Shown: positions 8,724-17,975, counted from the stretch's first letter. The stretch: DNA of 64,000 nucleotides from CAIXSC01 sp046349915 (GCA_046349915.1 JAXMBL010000008.1:1-64000); one strand, 5' to 3'. A program made the numbers and translations. The notes: generated from the letters alone by a model not told the origin.

Positions 8724-11700
8724 TTAGTCGACAAACGTGAATTCGTTGAGGTTGAGTAACGCTCGACAGACATTTTCCAAGCCTTCTTGCTTGTGAAACT
8801 CCACCAAAAGCTTGAGCTCATCCGGAGTGGGCGCGCGAGCGGTTGCGAGTCGAAACGCATGCTCGATCTGTCGAACATCCTCCATCCCCGCTTCGCGTCG
8901 GACTCGGTCGGCGAAATGCGACGCCTGCACCACCATGAAACCGTTGTTTAACAGCGTGAGCGCCTGGATTGCGGACACACTCTCATTACGCCGTTCCACT
9001 CGCATCGAAGGGTCCGCGCAATCCAACGACGTCATGAATGGCTGGGTCTGCGAACGCACGATAAAGCGGTAGATCGAGCGTCGCCAGGTTCGAGGATCTT
9101 TAGGGTCCGCCAAATGATACTGATAGTGGGGCGAGTGTTCCGGATGCTCAACCACAAAGTCCTGAAAGCCAGGACCGCCCATGGCGAGGTCGAGTTTTCC
9201 ACTGACGGCGAGCACCGCGTCACGCACTGCTTCGGCCTCGAGTTTGCGCCGATTTTGCCGCCACAACAGCCGATTTTCGGCGTCGATCGCTTGGCCGCGT
9301 TCACCCTGGGGAGAGTCTACCGCGTTACTCGATTGGCGATACGCCATACTCATGACAATCTTGCGATGGAGCGACTTGAGCGAGCCGCCATTGTCGCGGA
9401 AGTCGCATGCGAGCCAATCGAGCAACTCGGGATGCGAGGGAGCGGCGCCCATGCGTCCCAGGTCGTTGCTGGTTTCGACAATTCCCCGTCCGAAATGGTA
9501 CTGCCAGACTCGATTGACGATGCTGCGCCACGTCAACGGGTTGTCGACGCTCGAGAGCCACTTCGCCAAAGCCGCTCGTCGTTGCCCTTCCGCATGATCG
9601 GGCGGCAAGTCGAATCGAGCTGGTAGAGATGTGAGGACGGCCAGTGCGCCCGGGACTGCTTCGCGGCCCGGTTGCAGAACATTGCCTCGATGGAGCACAT
9701 GGATGGGACGCGGCTTGCCGCCCGAGCCACCCGTGCCGACAAACGCCCCCGATCCCTGATGGATCGTGCCCGCATAGACGACGCTGGGCGCGGGGAGTTT
9801 CTTCAACTCGCCGGCAACTGCTTCTAGTTTCTTACGCAACTCGCTCCATTCACGATACTCCGCCTCGGTCAACGACTGGCGGAACAATTGATCCCGCTCC
9901 GCCCGCAGCGTCGGCAACATGGCCGATTCATCGGCCGCCGGGTAGAGATCATCCACCAAGTTCGACCGTCGCCAGCGAGGCGCGGCTTCGATCGAATCGA
10001 GCGAACTGACGGGGCGACCGCGAGCGACATTCGTACCTTGGCTGTCGTAAGCTTGAAGTTCGGCGAGCGAAAAGATGAAGTCATTCTGTCGCGGTGCGAG
10101 CTTAACCGCGGTGACTCGCAGATAACGGCCTTGTGCGCCCTTCGCGGCAACTGTCTGTGGGGTCGTGCCTGGATTCGGCAAATCGCTGGCTGTCTGGTCC
10201 AGTAAACGACGCGTGGTGGGCTGATCGGGAAATTCGGGTGAGTCGCTCAGTTCAACTCGAAAGCGTACCGGGAAACCGAATCCCGCGCCGATGTTGTTGA
10301 AATCGTCATAGCAAGGGCGGAGGACGACGCGGTCAAGCGTCACGCTGCTGCCCAAATCGACCTGGACCCACTTCAACTCGCCGGCCGTCGGGGCGATGCC
10401 GCTGTGATATCCAAACTCGACCGCCGTGTTGCCGCGGCTCATTTTCACCGCCGACTCGATGCGCTTTTCGAGTTCGATCAGCGAGGGACCTGCCTTGTCG
10501 CGAGCGACCTTGTCGATGACGCCGATTCGCTGTTCGATAGCCCGGCGTTGTTCGCTCAATTCGGCGTGGCGACGGCCCGTTTCCGCGTCCGCAAAGTAAC
10601 TGCGATCCGCTCGATCGAGCGCCGCAAAGACGGCTTGCAGTGAATAGTAATCTTCTTGCGTGAACGGATCAAACTTGTGGTTGTGACACTGAGCGCAGTG
10701 GATGGTGACGCTGCAAAAAGTGCCCAGCGTGTTGGCCACCATGTCATCGCGATCGAGATGGCGAGCAATCTTGCCGTCGATCTTGGTCTCGGGAACTTCG
10801 GCATGGCCGATAAAGTCCCACGGCCCGGCGGCGATGAATCCCATGGCTTCGATGCCATCGCGAGTGCCTGGGAACAGAGTATCGCCAGCGACTTGTTCTT
10901 CGATAAACCGAGCGTACGGCTTGTCCTCGTTCAACGCTCGGATCACATAATCGCGGTAGGGCCAAGCATGAGGACGCGGTTTGTCCTTGTCGTAACCATG
11001 CGTATCGCCGTAGTGGACGACGTCGAGCCAATGGCGAGCCCAGCGTTCGCCATAGCGAGGCGATTGCAGGAGAGAATCGACCAGTTGCTCATACGCTTGG
11101 GGATGCGGGTCCGCCGCGAAGCGTTCCACCGCGACGGGATCAGGCGGCAGGCCAAGTAAGTCGAACGAGAGTCGGCGATAGAGCGTGCGTCGGTCGGCGG
11201 CGGCGGCAAAGCCCAGCTTCTCCGCGGTCAACCTTTGCCAGAGAAACGCATCGATTTCGTTGGGGCCCGGCAAGTTGACGGAGTGGGGAGCGGAAGATGT
11301 CGCGGGCGGAATGTCGGGGCGAGCGGGAATTGTGGGCTTCACGAGTGGTTGCCACGCCCAATGCGCTCGTCGCGGGTCAGCGGCCGCTCCACGGTCGGCA
11401 TCGGTCTCTTGCCACTCTGCTCCCCGCTCGATCCACAGTCGCAGGCGAGCGATCTCGGCGGCCGACAGGCGGTCTCCCTTGGGCGGCATGAAAATGTTGC
11501 GGTCGTCGCTGGCGACTCGCCGTAACAACTCGCTGTCCGCACTTCGCTTGGCGACGATGACGGGACCGTTGTCGCCGCCACGAAACGCAAACTCGCGGGC
11601 ATCGAGTCTCAGTCCACCTTCCTGGAGGTCGGGGCCATGACAGGCGACGCACTTGGCCTTCAGCAACGGACGGATATCTCGTTCAAAGTCGACATCGCGG

Positions 11701-11801
11701 CCGTCGTCCGCGGAAGTCGTCGTCCACCCGCTCGCCAACGAGCTCACCAGCGCGAGCGACAGACTGGTCCAAATCATCCACCGTGCGATCGAAACTCTCA
11801 T
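8724..11801 (-). CDS. PSD1/DUF1549/DUF1553 cytochrome c-domain protein
   Basis: A 1025-residue secreted protein. The ATG at 11801 starts a signal peptide (MRVSIARWMIW, then a hydrophobic run). Domain order: planctomycete cytochrome c with CVACH at 51-55; DUF1549 with the LSFDLLGLPP landmark; a second CxxCH (CAQCH) inside DUF1549; an insert resembling a discoidin (F5/8 type C) carbohydrate-binding module (WVQVDLGSSVTLDRVVLRP); and DUF1553 from about 700 with NPLTWRSIVNRVWQYHFG. It is first in a minus-strand pair with the DUF1501 gene. The two haem motifs imply redox work in the periplasm. The discoidin-like insert hints at polysaccharide contact, which is inference. Confidence 0.92.
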   Translation of the reverse strand: MRVSIARWMIWTSLSLALVSSLASGWTTTSADDGRDVDFERDIRPLLKAKCVACHGPDLQEGGLRLDAREFAFRGGDNGPVIVAKRSADSELLRRVASDDRNIFMPPKGDRLSAAEIARLRLWIERGAEWQETDADRGAAADPRRAHWAWQPLVKPTIPARPDIPPATSSAPHSVNLPGPNEIDAFLWQRLTAEKLGFAAAADRRTLYRRLSFDLLGLPPDPVAVERFAADPHPQAYEQLVDSLLQSPRYGERWARHWLDVVHYGDTHGYDKDKPRPHAWPYRDYVIRALNEDKPYARFIEEQVAGDTLFPGTRDGIEAMGFIAAGPWDFIGHAEVPETKIDGKIARHLDRDDMVANTLGTFCSVTIHCAQCHNHKFDPFTQEDYYSLQAVFAALDRADRSYFADAETGRRHAELSEQRRAIEQRIGVIDKVARDKAGPSLIELEKRIESAVKMSRGNTAVEFGYHSGIAPTAGELKWVQVDLGSSVTLDRVVLRPCYDDFNNIGAGFGFPVRFRVELSDSPEFPDQPTTRRLLDQTASDLPNPGTTPQTVAAKGAQGRYLRVTAVKLAPRQNDFIFSLAELQAYDSQGTNVARGRPVSSLDSIEAAPRWRRSNLVDDLYPAADESAMLPTLRAERDQLFRQSLTEAEYREWSELRKKLEAVAGELKKLPAPSVVYAGTIHQGSGAFVGTGGSGGKPRPIHVLHRGNVLQPGREAVPGALAVLTSLPARFDLPPDHAEGQRRAALAKWLSSVDNPLTWRSIVNRVWQYHFGRGIVETSNDLGRMGAAPSHPELLDWLACDFRDNGGSLKSLHRKIVMSMAYRQSSNAVDSPQGERGQAIDAENRLLWRQNRRKLEAEAVRDAVLAVSGKLDLAMGGPGFQDFVVEHPEHSPHYQYHLADPKDPRTWRRSIYRFIVRSQTQPFMTSLDCADPSMRVERRNESVSAIQALTLLNNGFMVVQASHFADRVRREAGMEDVRQIEHAFRLATARAPTPDELKLLVEFHKQEGLENVCRALLNLNEFTFVD

Positions 11802-12206
11802 GGACTCTCCTCGCGCCTCCAACTTCGAGGCCTCGCACACGTACTGGGATGAATCGTCGGACTTGTAAAAAACCAAGGGCGTTGCCTAGCGCCGCTGAGT
11901 GAAGTCGTGGCGATCGGTACGGTGGCTTGGGAGGCGGGATTGGGGGCGACGCGACTCGCTTACCTTGCGTCGATGATACTTTTGATAAATCGTGCGAGTC
12001 AATCATGCGTGACACACGCGCGCTGATCGACGATCCTGCTCGACGGGAGTTTTTCCTCCGCGAATTGGTTGTCGCAAAACGTCACTCAAGGCGTTCCCGT
12101 CGAGTTTAGGGCTCGATGTTGAGCCAGTACCCAAGCTTGCGACTCGGCGAGGGTTCGGCTACCTTGCCAGAGATACAGGCAAAGTTTCTCCTTCGCGAGG
12201 TGCAAG
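11802..12206. other. Intergenic region between divergent genes
   Basis: 405 bp separate the divergent starts of the DUF1549/1553 gene and the FG-GAP protein, so promoters for both should lie here. I see no convincing gene, clear -35/-10 pair, RNA or repeat. The short open frames in it have no recognisable features. Confidence 0.5.
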
Positions 12207-13526
12207 ATGACGAAGTTGTGGAGCCGCAGAGTTGGGGCGGAGTCGGGTGTGCGGTCAACGTTCGTGCGCAGTTCGGCTTTCATGGGGCTGATCTTTGGCC
12301 TAATGCTCGCTCTGCTCGCTGGAAACGCGTCGGCCGAAGATGCCAAACGAGTGGTGCGGTCGTTCAAGAAGATCAAGTTGTCGGACAAGTTCTACAGCGA
12401 AGGAATGTATCACGGCGACTTCAATCACGACGGCAAGCTCGACGTCGCCGCCGGACCCTACTACTACTTAGGCCCCGACTTTCAGCAGCGAGTTGAGTAC
12501 TTTCCGGCGAAGGAATTCGATCCCCATAGCTACTCGAACGCGTTCCTGATGTTCGCTCACGACTTCACGGGCGACGGTTGGACCGACATCTTGGTCATCG
12601 GCTGGCCAGGGAAAGAATCGTATTGGTACGAGAACCCGCAAGGGAAAGAGGGGCACTGGAAGCAATTCCTGGCGTTCACCAAAGTGGACAACGAGTCGCC
12701 AGGGTTTGGCGACATTACGGGCGACGGCAAGCCAGAGATTATCTGCCACACCGACGGCGTCTTGGGATACGTCGAAGTGAACTGGGCTGACCCGCGTGGT
12801 CCCTGGCGTTTCCAGCCGATCTCGTCCAAGGGCGGCTGGGGAATGTACACCCACGGTCTGGGCATCGGCGACGTGAATGGCGATGGTCGAGTCGATTATT
12901 TGCTGCGTGAGGGATGGTGGCAACATCCTGAGAGCACCAAGCCGACAGAACCGTGGCAGACTCACCAAGTCGACTTTGGCGGCGGCGGCGCTCAAATGCA
13001 TGTTTACGACGTAGACGGCGACGGCGACAACGACATCATCACCAGCCTCCAGGCGCATGGTTTCGGACTCGCCTGGTTCGAACAGTCCAAAGATGGTGCG
13101 GGCAAGCCGCAGTTCCAGAAGCGATTGATCACAGGCGCCAAGCCCGAAGAAAATCGCTACGGGGTGAAGTTCTCGCAGCTCCACGCCGTCGATCTCGTCG
13201 ACATGGATGGCGACGGAGTGAAAGATATTATCACGGGCAAACGCTACTGGGCGCACGGTCCCAAGGGGGACGCCGAACCCGACGCACCCGCCGTCTTGTA
13301 TTGGTTCAAAACCGTACGCACCAAGGACAAGGGAGTTGAGTTCATTCCCTTCCAGATCGACAACGACTCAGGCGTTGGCACTCAAGTGATCGCCGCCGAC
13401 GTTTCGGGCGATGGAAAGCCCGACGTGCTGGTAGGCAACAAGAAAGGCCAATTCGTCTTCATCCAAGAGACTCGCGAAGTCTCCGAAGAAGAATTTGAGA
13501 AGCTGAGCCCCAAGGCGAAGCCTTGA
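12207..13526 (+). CDS. FG-GAP/VCBS repeat secreted beta-propeller protein
   Basis: A 439-residue exported protein built of seven calcium-binding-like repeats of the D-x-(N/D)-x-D-G type: DFNHDGKLD, DFTGDGWTD, DITGDGKPE, DVNGDGRVD, DVDGDGDND, DMDGDGVKD and DVSGDGKPD. Seven copies suit a seven-bladed propeller. A hydrophobic signal core (GLIFGLMLALLAG) ends in ASA. The ATG at 12207 has GAGG upstream; an internal ATG at 12282 immediately before the signal core is the alternative. It stands alone, divergent from the DUF1553 gene. It is probably a periplasmic or surface binding protein. No catalytic residues are evident and the ligand is unknown. Confidence 0.85.
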   Translation: MTKLWSRRVGAESGVRSTFVRSSAFMGLIFGLMLALLAGNASAEDAKRVVRSFKKIKLSDKFYSEGMYHGDFNHDGKLDVAAGPYYYLGPDFQQRVEYFPAKEFDPHSYSNAFLMFAHDFTGDGWTDILVIGWPGKESYWYENPQGKEGHWKQFLAFTKVDNESPGFGDITGDGKPEIICHTDGVLGYVEVNWADPRGPWRFQPISSKGGWGMYTHGLGIGDVNGDGRVDYLLREGWWQHPESTKPTEPWQTHQVDFGGGGAQMHVYDVDGDGDNDIITSLQAHGFGLAWFEQSKDGAGKPQFQKRLITGAKPEENRYGVKFSQLHAVDLVDMDGDGVKDIITGKRYWAHGPKGDAEPDAPAVLYWFKTVRTKDKGVEFIPFQIDNDSGVGTQVIAADVSGDGKPDVLVGNKKGQFVFIQETREVSEEEFEKLSPKAKP

Positions 13527-13780
13527 TTGGTCATTGGTCACTGGTCATTGGTCATTGGTCATTGGTCATTGGTCATTGGTCATTGGTCATTGGTTGTTGG
13601 TTGTTGGTTGTTGGTTGTTGGTTGTTGGTTGTTGGTTGTTTCGCTCCGCAAAGAGAACCCCAAGGGGCTCTAAACCAGTGACGAATGACCAGTGACGAAT
13701 GACCAGTGACGAATGACCAGTGACGAATGGCCAGTGACAAATGACCAGTGACAAATGACCAATGACCAGTGACGAATGAC
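13526..13780. repeat. Heptamer and 14-mer simple repeats forming a large inverted structure
   Basis: After the FG-GAP stop, ATTGGTC heptamers run to about 13592, TTGTTGG heptamers to about 13640, then after a roughly 40 bp spacer GACCAGTGACGAAT 14-mers run to about 13780. The right arm is the reverse complement in type of the left arm (GGTCATTGGTC against GACCAATGACC), so the tract could fold into a long hairpin or cruciform. It sits between two convergent genes and could end transcription from both sides. Confidence 0.85.
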
Positions 13781-13783
13781 GTT

Positions 13784-15142
13784 TTAGCCAGCGACCAGCG
13801 ACTCCAGGGTCCAGCTCGAGGCTCGTTCGCGTTGGGCTGCTCTTAGGCTGGCCACTGTCGGCGATGTCTCGCCGACTCGGCCGGTGTCGGCCAGCTCGAA
13901 GCCGATGTCGAGCAATTGAGGAGCGGCGATATCGCGCGGGGGAATGGCCAAGCAGACTCGCGGCTCGTTCCCTGCCACTCGATGCAGCAGACCTGCTGCG
14001 ATCAGGCGATGGACGATTTGTTCGAGTTGTCTCTCGGAGAGTCGAGCGCGGGTGGCCAACTCTAGCGTGACACTCGAATGGCCGCGTTGAAAATCACGGG
14101 CGATTTCTTGCATCAACGTGACGACGATCGACGGGTCGGCGACCCCAATCGACTCGGCGGCTCGTTCCATCTCTTCCAGTTCACGACCGCCTAATTGCTG
14201 CAAAATGGCGCTCACTTGCAGGCCGAACAAGACGGCCAGCCACATCAAGTAAACCCAGAACATGAACAGCGGAATCAGGCCCAGTGAAGTGACCAGTTGG
14301 CTCATGCCGAACGAACTGGCCAGATAACTGCCGATCGTGCGTTTGCCGATTTCGAGCAGTACCACGGTGACGAACGCGCCCGCCGATGCCGCTCGCACCG
14401 AGACCGACGTGTTGGGGACCAGCACGAACGTCATGGCCAACAGGAGCCAAGTGACCAAAAAGTTCCACGTCAGTCCGAACCAGTGAGCCATCCATTCGCT
14501 CCAAGCGAGCGACGCGCCGAAGCTGTCGAGTTCGGCGTGGAGCCAAGCCGCGACGCTGATGGCCAACGGGCTGACCGTCAGCAAAAACCAATACAAGGGG
14601 ATGCTGCGAGTGAGTGGGCGGCCGTAGGGAGCACGATAGATCACGTTGAAGCTGCTCTCGATCGTACTCAACAAGCTGATGGCCGCGTAAACGATCATCG
14701 CGAACCCAATCCAGCCGACGGCGGGCAAAGTGACATGGGTTGTTTGCTCAATGACGCCGGCGAGCCATTCCTTGAGTGTTTCGGTGCGAGCCGCCTCGCC
14801 GACGTCGCCCGCGACGGGGAAAACAAGTTGAACGTCGCCCAGGCCCGCGGCGTCGAGTAGTTGACCGCTCAGTTTCAAGAATTCGTCCACGCCCGAGACC
14901 GCTCGAACCAAAATCGTGACGACGACCAGGACGGGAGCGAGCGCGAAGAGAGTGCGGAAAGCCAGCGCGGCCGCCATTTCGGGAGCTCGATCTTGAGTCA
15001 GCTGGCGAGCGCCGACTCGCGACAGATCGTAAGCGAACCGGACCGAGTGGCCCCAGCGATCGAGTTCACTGCGCGGTTGACGAACCGCTCGTTCAATCCC
15101 GTGCGCCACTTTGCGGATAAACTCGCGAATTTGTTGAATCAT
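13784..15142 (-). CDS. YihY/BrkB-family inner membrane protein with C-terminal winged-helix-like domain
   Basis: A 452-residue membrane protein of the YihY/virulence factor BrkB family (once mislabelled ribonuclease BN). About six membrane segments are visible, including one near residue 70 (ALAFRTLFALAPVLVVVTIL) and later ones around GWIGFAMIVYAAISLL and LGLIPLFMFWVYLMWLAVLFG. After the last segment, about 120 residues are soluble. They include GHSSVTLELATRARLSERQ followed by a helix, reading like a winged helix, so the tail may be regulatory. The family's molecular role is not settled. It ends 3 bp from the simple-repeat tract and is probably a single-gene unit. The ATG has only a weak upstream GAG. 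Confidence 0.87.
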   Translation of the reverse strand: MIQQIREFIRKVAHGIERAVRQPRSELDRWGHSVRFAYDLSRVGARQLTQDRAPEMAAALAFRTLFALAPVLVVVTILVRAVSGVDEFLKLSGQLLDAAGLGDVQLVFPVAGDVGEAARTETLKEWLAGVIEQTTHVTLPAVGWIGFAMIVYAAISLLSTIESSFNVIYRAPYGRPLTRSIPLYWFLLTVSPLAISVAAWLHAELDSFGASLAWSEWMAHWFGLTWNFLVTWLLLAMTFVLVPNTSVSVRAASAGAFVTVVLLEIGKRTIGSYLASSFGMSQLVTSLGLIPLFMFWVYLMWLAVLFGLQVSAILQQLGGRELEEMERAAESIGVADPSIVVTLMQEIARDFQRGHSSVTLELATRARLSERQLEQIVHRLIAAGLLHRVAGNEPRVCLAIPPRDIAAPQLLDIGFELADTGRVGETSPTVASLRAAQRERASSWTLESLVAG

Positions 15143-15164
15143 GAGTCGAATGCTCTGTCGCGAT

Positions 15165-15228
15165 GTACGACGGACTTCTAGTCCGTCGTACGGGAGCTTT
15201 CCTTGTACGACGGACTTCCAGTCCGCCG
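15165..15228. repeat. Two copies of a 27 bp palindrome (GTACGACGGACT / AGTCCGTCGTAC)
   Basis: A perfect palindrome lies at 15165-15191: GTACGACGGACT, three central bases, AGTCCGTCGTAC. A second, partly decayed copy is at 15205-15228. Both lie upstream of the BrkB gene. Related copies are at 16849, 29846, 41205, 42108 and 42183. Confidence 0.85.
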
Positions 15229-15370
15229 CTCCTGTCTGTGCCGCGTGGCAAACACTAGCCTAATTTGGCCCGTACGAGGATGCCAATTTGGGTGCTGCCA
15301 GTGGGTGGGTTATTGAGTTTCGGGCTAGAGCTGGGATGATCAGAGGCCCATGGTTCGAGGAGACCCGCTT

Positions 15371-16840
15371 GTGGGAATAGTCGATTGGGGTTTAATCGCC
15401 GCCTATGCCGTCGTCATGCTGGGCATCGGCGCGTACTATTCGCGAGCTAATCGGTCGGCGGACGACTACCTGTTGGGTGGTCGTCGAATGCCGTCGATCA
15501 TGGTTGGTTTGTCTTTGTTCGCGACGCTCATGAGCACATTGTCCTATTTGGCTCATCCTGGCGAGATGATCGCCCATGGTCCCATGTTGATCACACAAGG
15601 GGCCGCTCATCCCCTGATCTTCGTCATCGTCGGTTACGGTCTGATCCCGTTGCTTATGCGGCAACCTGTGACCAGCGCCTATGAGTTGTTGGAGAAGAGG
15701 TTGGGACTGGGAATCCGTCGAGCAGGCGCTGGGGTGTTTCTCTTGCTACGACTCGGCTGGATGGCGACCATCTTGTACGCCACGAGCAAAGTCGTGTTGG
15801 TGCCGCTGCTCAATCTCGACAAGTCATGGATTCCCTGGCTATGCCTGGGAATGGGCGTGCTGACCGCAGTCTACTCCTCTTCGGGCGGCATCCGCGCCGT
15901 CGTCATGACCGATGCGTTGCAATCGCTGATGATGATCAGCGGCGCTCTGCTGACGCTGGCGATTGTCAGTTGGAAGATGGGCGGCGTATCGGCTTGGTGG
16001 CCCGATCAATGGCCAGAGCATTGGCAGACGCCAAGTTGGGGCTTCGATCCCAACATGCGGCTGTCGTTCGGCGTCTTGCTGCTCTCGACCACCCTGTGGT
16101 ACGTCTGCACGAATGGCTCGGACCAAATGTCGATTCAGCGGTTCCTGTCCACTCGCGACGCCAAGGCCGCTCGCCGCACGCTCGCCATCTCTCAATCGAC
16201 CGATGTCCTGGTTTCCATACTGTTGGCGCTCGCGGGAGTCGCCATCCTGGGATACTACTCGGCTAATCCCTTGCCCGCATCGGCCGGACTGAGTTTTGCG
16301 AATGCGGGCGATCAGTACTTCCCCAAGTTCATTATGACCGAAATGGCTGGCGGACCCGCCGGTTTGGTGCTGGCCGCCATCCTCTCCGCGGCGATGTCGA
16401 GTCTGTCGTCGGGCGTGAATTCTTCGTGCGCGGTCCTGGAACGAGATTTTCTCGCACCCGCGGGCGGCGACGCCGCGGCGAACACTTCCATTACGCGACT
16501 CAAGGTCCTCACCTGGCTCGTCGCACTCGCCGCCGTCGCCCTCAGTATTCTGAACTCCTTCATCGAAGGGAACATCATTGAACGCTGCTTCAAGCTGGTG
16601 AATCTGTTGACGGCGCCGCTGTTTGTGCTGTTCTTCCTGGCGCTGTTCATTCGGCGAGCCACCCCGTTAGCCGCATGGCTCGCCTTGACCGCGAGCGTGG
16701 TCACGGCGATCGCTATAGCCTATTCCGAAGACCTGGGGCTGGGGATTGGGTTGAGCTTCGTGTGGATGACTCCCTGTTCGTTGGCGGTGGGCATCGTCGT
16801 CGGCACGGGGGTAAGTTGGGCGGTCGGCGCACGCGACTAA
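15371..16840 (+). CDS. Sodium:solute symporter (SSF family)
   Basis: A transporter of about 489 residues with roughly 13 hydrophobic segments and the SSF layout. ADDYLLGGRRMP follows the first segment, an early LSLFATLMSTLSYLAHPGE stretch matches the Na+-site helix, and VLAAILSAAMSSLSSGVNS matches the conserved helix with small residues and serines. It should import an organic solute (sugar, acid or similar) using the Na+ gradient. GTG at 15371 is preferred because GAGGAG lies 8-10 bp upstream; an in-frame ATG at 15350 would add 7 residues and has no such signal. The substrate is not readable from sequence. It is transcribed alone, divergent from the BrkB gene. Confidence 0.92.
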   Translation: MGIVDWGLIAAYAVVMLGIGAYYSRANRSADDYLLGGRRMPSIMVGLSLFATLMSTLSYLAHPGEMIAHGPMLITQGAAHPLIFVIVGYGLIPLLMRQPVTSAYELLEKRLGLGIRRAGAGVFLLLRLGWMATILYATSKVVLVPLLNLDKSWIPWLCLGMGVLTAVYSSSGGIRAVVMTDALQSLMMISGALLTLAIVSWKMGGVSAWWPDQWPEHWQTPSWGFDPNMRLSFGVLLLSTTLWYVCTNGSDQMSIQRFLSTRDAKAARRTLAISQSTDVLVSILLALAGVAILGYYSANPLPASAGLSFANAGDQYFPKFIMTEMAGGPAGLVLAAILSAAMSSLSSGVNSSCAVLERDFLAPAGGDAAANTSITRLKVLTWLVALAAVALSILNSFIEGNIIERCFKLVNLLTAPLFVLFFLALFIRRATPLAAWLALTASVVTAIAIAYSEDLGLGIGLSFVWMTPCSLAVGIVVGTGVSWAVGARD

Positions 16841-16848
16841 CCGCTCAT

Positions 16849-16989
16849 GTACGACGGACTTCTAGTCCGTCGATCCTCTCGTCCCAGCGGCGAAAACAGC
16901 GTCTTTATCGGTTGGCGACGCGATTCGGCTGACGGCAAAGGGCGCTCGCGGGCGACGCGGCTGTTCCGCTCACGAAGTGAGCGGGCTAC
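16849..16989. repeat. 141 bp dispersed element, copy 1
   Basis: It begins with the GTACGACGGACT palindrome and ends with CCGCTCACGAAGTGAGCGG plus GCTAC. A copy of identical length and high identity lies at 29846-29986. Both are intergenic and carry no open frame of note. It looks like a small non-autonomous mobile or REP-type element. Confidence 0.85.
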
Positions 16990-17103
16990 GTAGCCGTCTC
17001 GCTTCGCGAGACGATCAGCCGCGTTGCCTGCGGCGCCAAACGAAGTCGGCAAAGGGCGCTCGTTGGCGACGTGGCTGTTCCGCTCACGAAGTGAGCGGGC
17101 TAT
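16990..17103. repeat. Adjoining palindrome plus partial 141 bp element
   Basis: Directly after copy 1 comes GTAGCCGTCTCGCTTCGCGA (16990-17022 with its tail), a palindromic unit also found at 48093-48125. It is followed at 17047-17103 by a truncated second copy of the right half of the 141 bp element, ending in GTGAGCGGGCTA. It abuts the 3' end of the AlkC-like gene. Confidence 0.8.
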
Positions 17104-17105
17104 CT

Positions 17106-17975
17106 TCAGCAGTCCTTCGCGCGGCCTCGCAATCGCAACGCTCGTCGTTCTTCCTTTTTGGCGGGTAGACGCACGGCATGACGAACGATCCAACGGCGAG
17201 CGGCGGCTTGCTGGCGGTCGTGCTGGGGCGAGTCGACTTCGTCAAGCCAACGATCGCAGACCGCGTACGCAAACTCGGGATGATCCTTCAGCACATCGGC
17301 CAAGTGATTCGCGACCGATCGTCGCACGTAAAGTTCGGGATCGTCCTTGAGTCGCTCAAGCAGAGGAAGTGTGAGTTCAGGGCACGATTGAAATGCTGCG
17401 AGTCGCATGGCCCAGGGGAGCCTTGGGCGAGTCCCTTCGCTGACCAAACGTCGTACGTGTGGATTGGCGTCCGAGGTCCAGGCGGCAAGCAGTTCGAGGC
17501 TCTTTTCAGTCTGAGCTGCGATCAAGGGACGGATACTGAATTCCGCGGTGAACCTTTTCGTCAATTCATAGTTCACTCGCATGCCGCTGTCGAAGCACTC
17601 CACCCCGCGCGCGGCGACGAATTGGGAATGGGGGAGGTAAAAGAAGGTGGCCAGTCCATTGTCTTGAGTAGCTGTGAGTTCGGGGCCGAAGGAGCGAATG
17701 AGGATTGACGCGGCGTCAGAGAAACGGGCCGGCAGCTGCGCCGCCATGGCCGAGGCGATCCAGGCGGCTCGTTCCTTAAGCTCCAACTCGTCTAAACCGG
17801 CCGCTGCTTCTCTCCGAAATCGCGCGGCGTCGAAACGCGGCGCGGCGCCTGCCAGCGATTCACCAATCAGTTGGATGAGGCGTGGGCTCATCAGATCCTT
17901 GAGCGGTTGGCCTCGTTGGATCGAGCCAGGGGCCGCGAAGCGTTCCGCGGGATGTAGTTGGGATTCCCGGCTCAT
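17106..17975 (-). CDS. AlkC-like DNA alkylation repair protein (HEAT-like glycosylase)
   Basis: A 289-residue cytoplasmic helical protein resembling AlkC/AlkD DNA glycosylases, which remove 3-methyladenine and related cationic lesions using HEAT-like repeats. The family-typical segment VRRLVSEGTRPRLPWAMRL is present near residue 175-193, followed by repeats such as DDPELYVRRSVANHLADV and RWIVRHAVR. GAAGG lies upstream of the ATG. The 3' end is immediately next to a repeat element, so the last few residues (GRAKDC) may have been altered by its insertion. It starts 99 bp after the end of the MscS gene on the same strand. Whether it follows AlkC or AlkD chemistry is not decided by eye. Confidence 0.8.
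   Translation of the reverse strand: MSRESQLHPAERFAAPGSIQRGQPLKDLMSPRLIQLIGESLAGAAPRFDAARFRREAAAGLDELELKERAAWIASAMAAQLPARFSDAASILIRSFGPELTATQDNGLATFFYLPHSQFVAARGVECFDSGMRVNYELTKRFTAEFSIRPLIAAQTEKSLELLAAWTSDANPHVRRLVSEGTRPRLPWAMRLAAFQSCPELTLPLLERLKDDPELYVRRSVANHLADVLKDHPEFAYAVCDRWLDEVDSPQHDRQQAAARRWIVRHAVRLPAKKEERRALRLRGRAKDC

Noticed and set aside
11927..12109. 60-residue frame in the 11802-12206 gap
   Set aside because: Short, no ribosome site, low-complexity opening, no similarity seen.
13526..13780. CRISPR or coding repeats
   Set aside because: Pure 7 and 14 bp simple repeats without spacers or a sustained reading frame.
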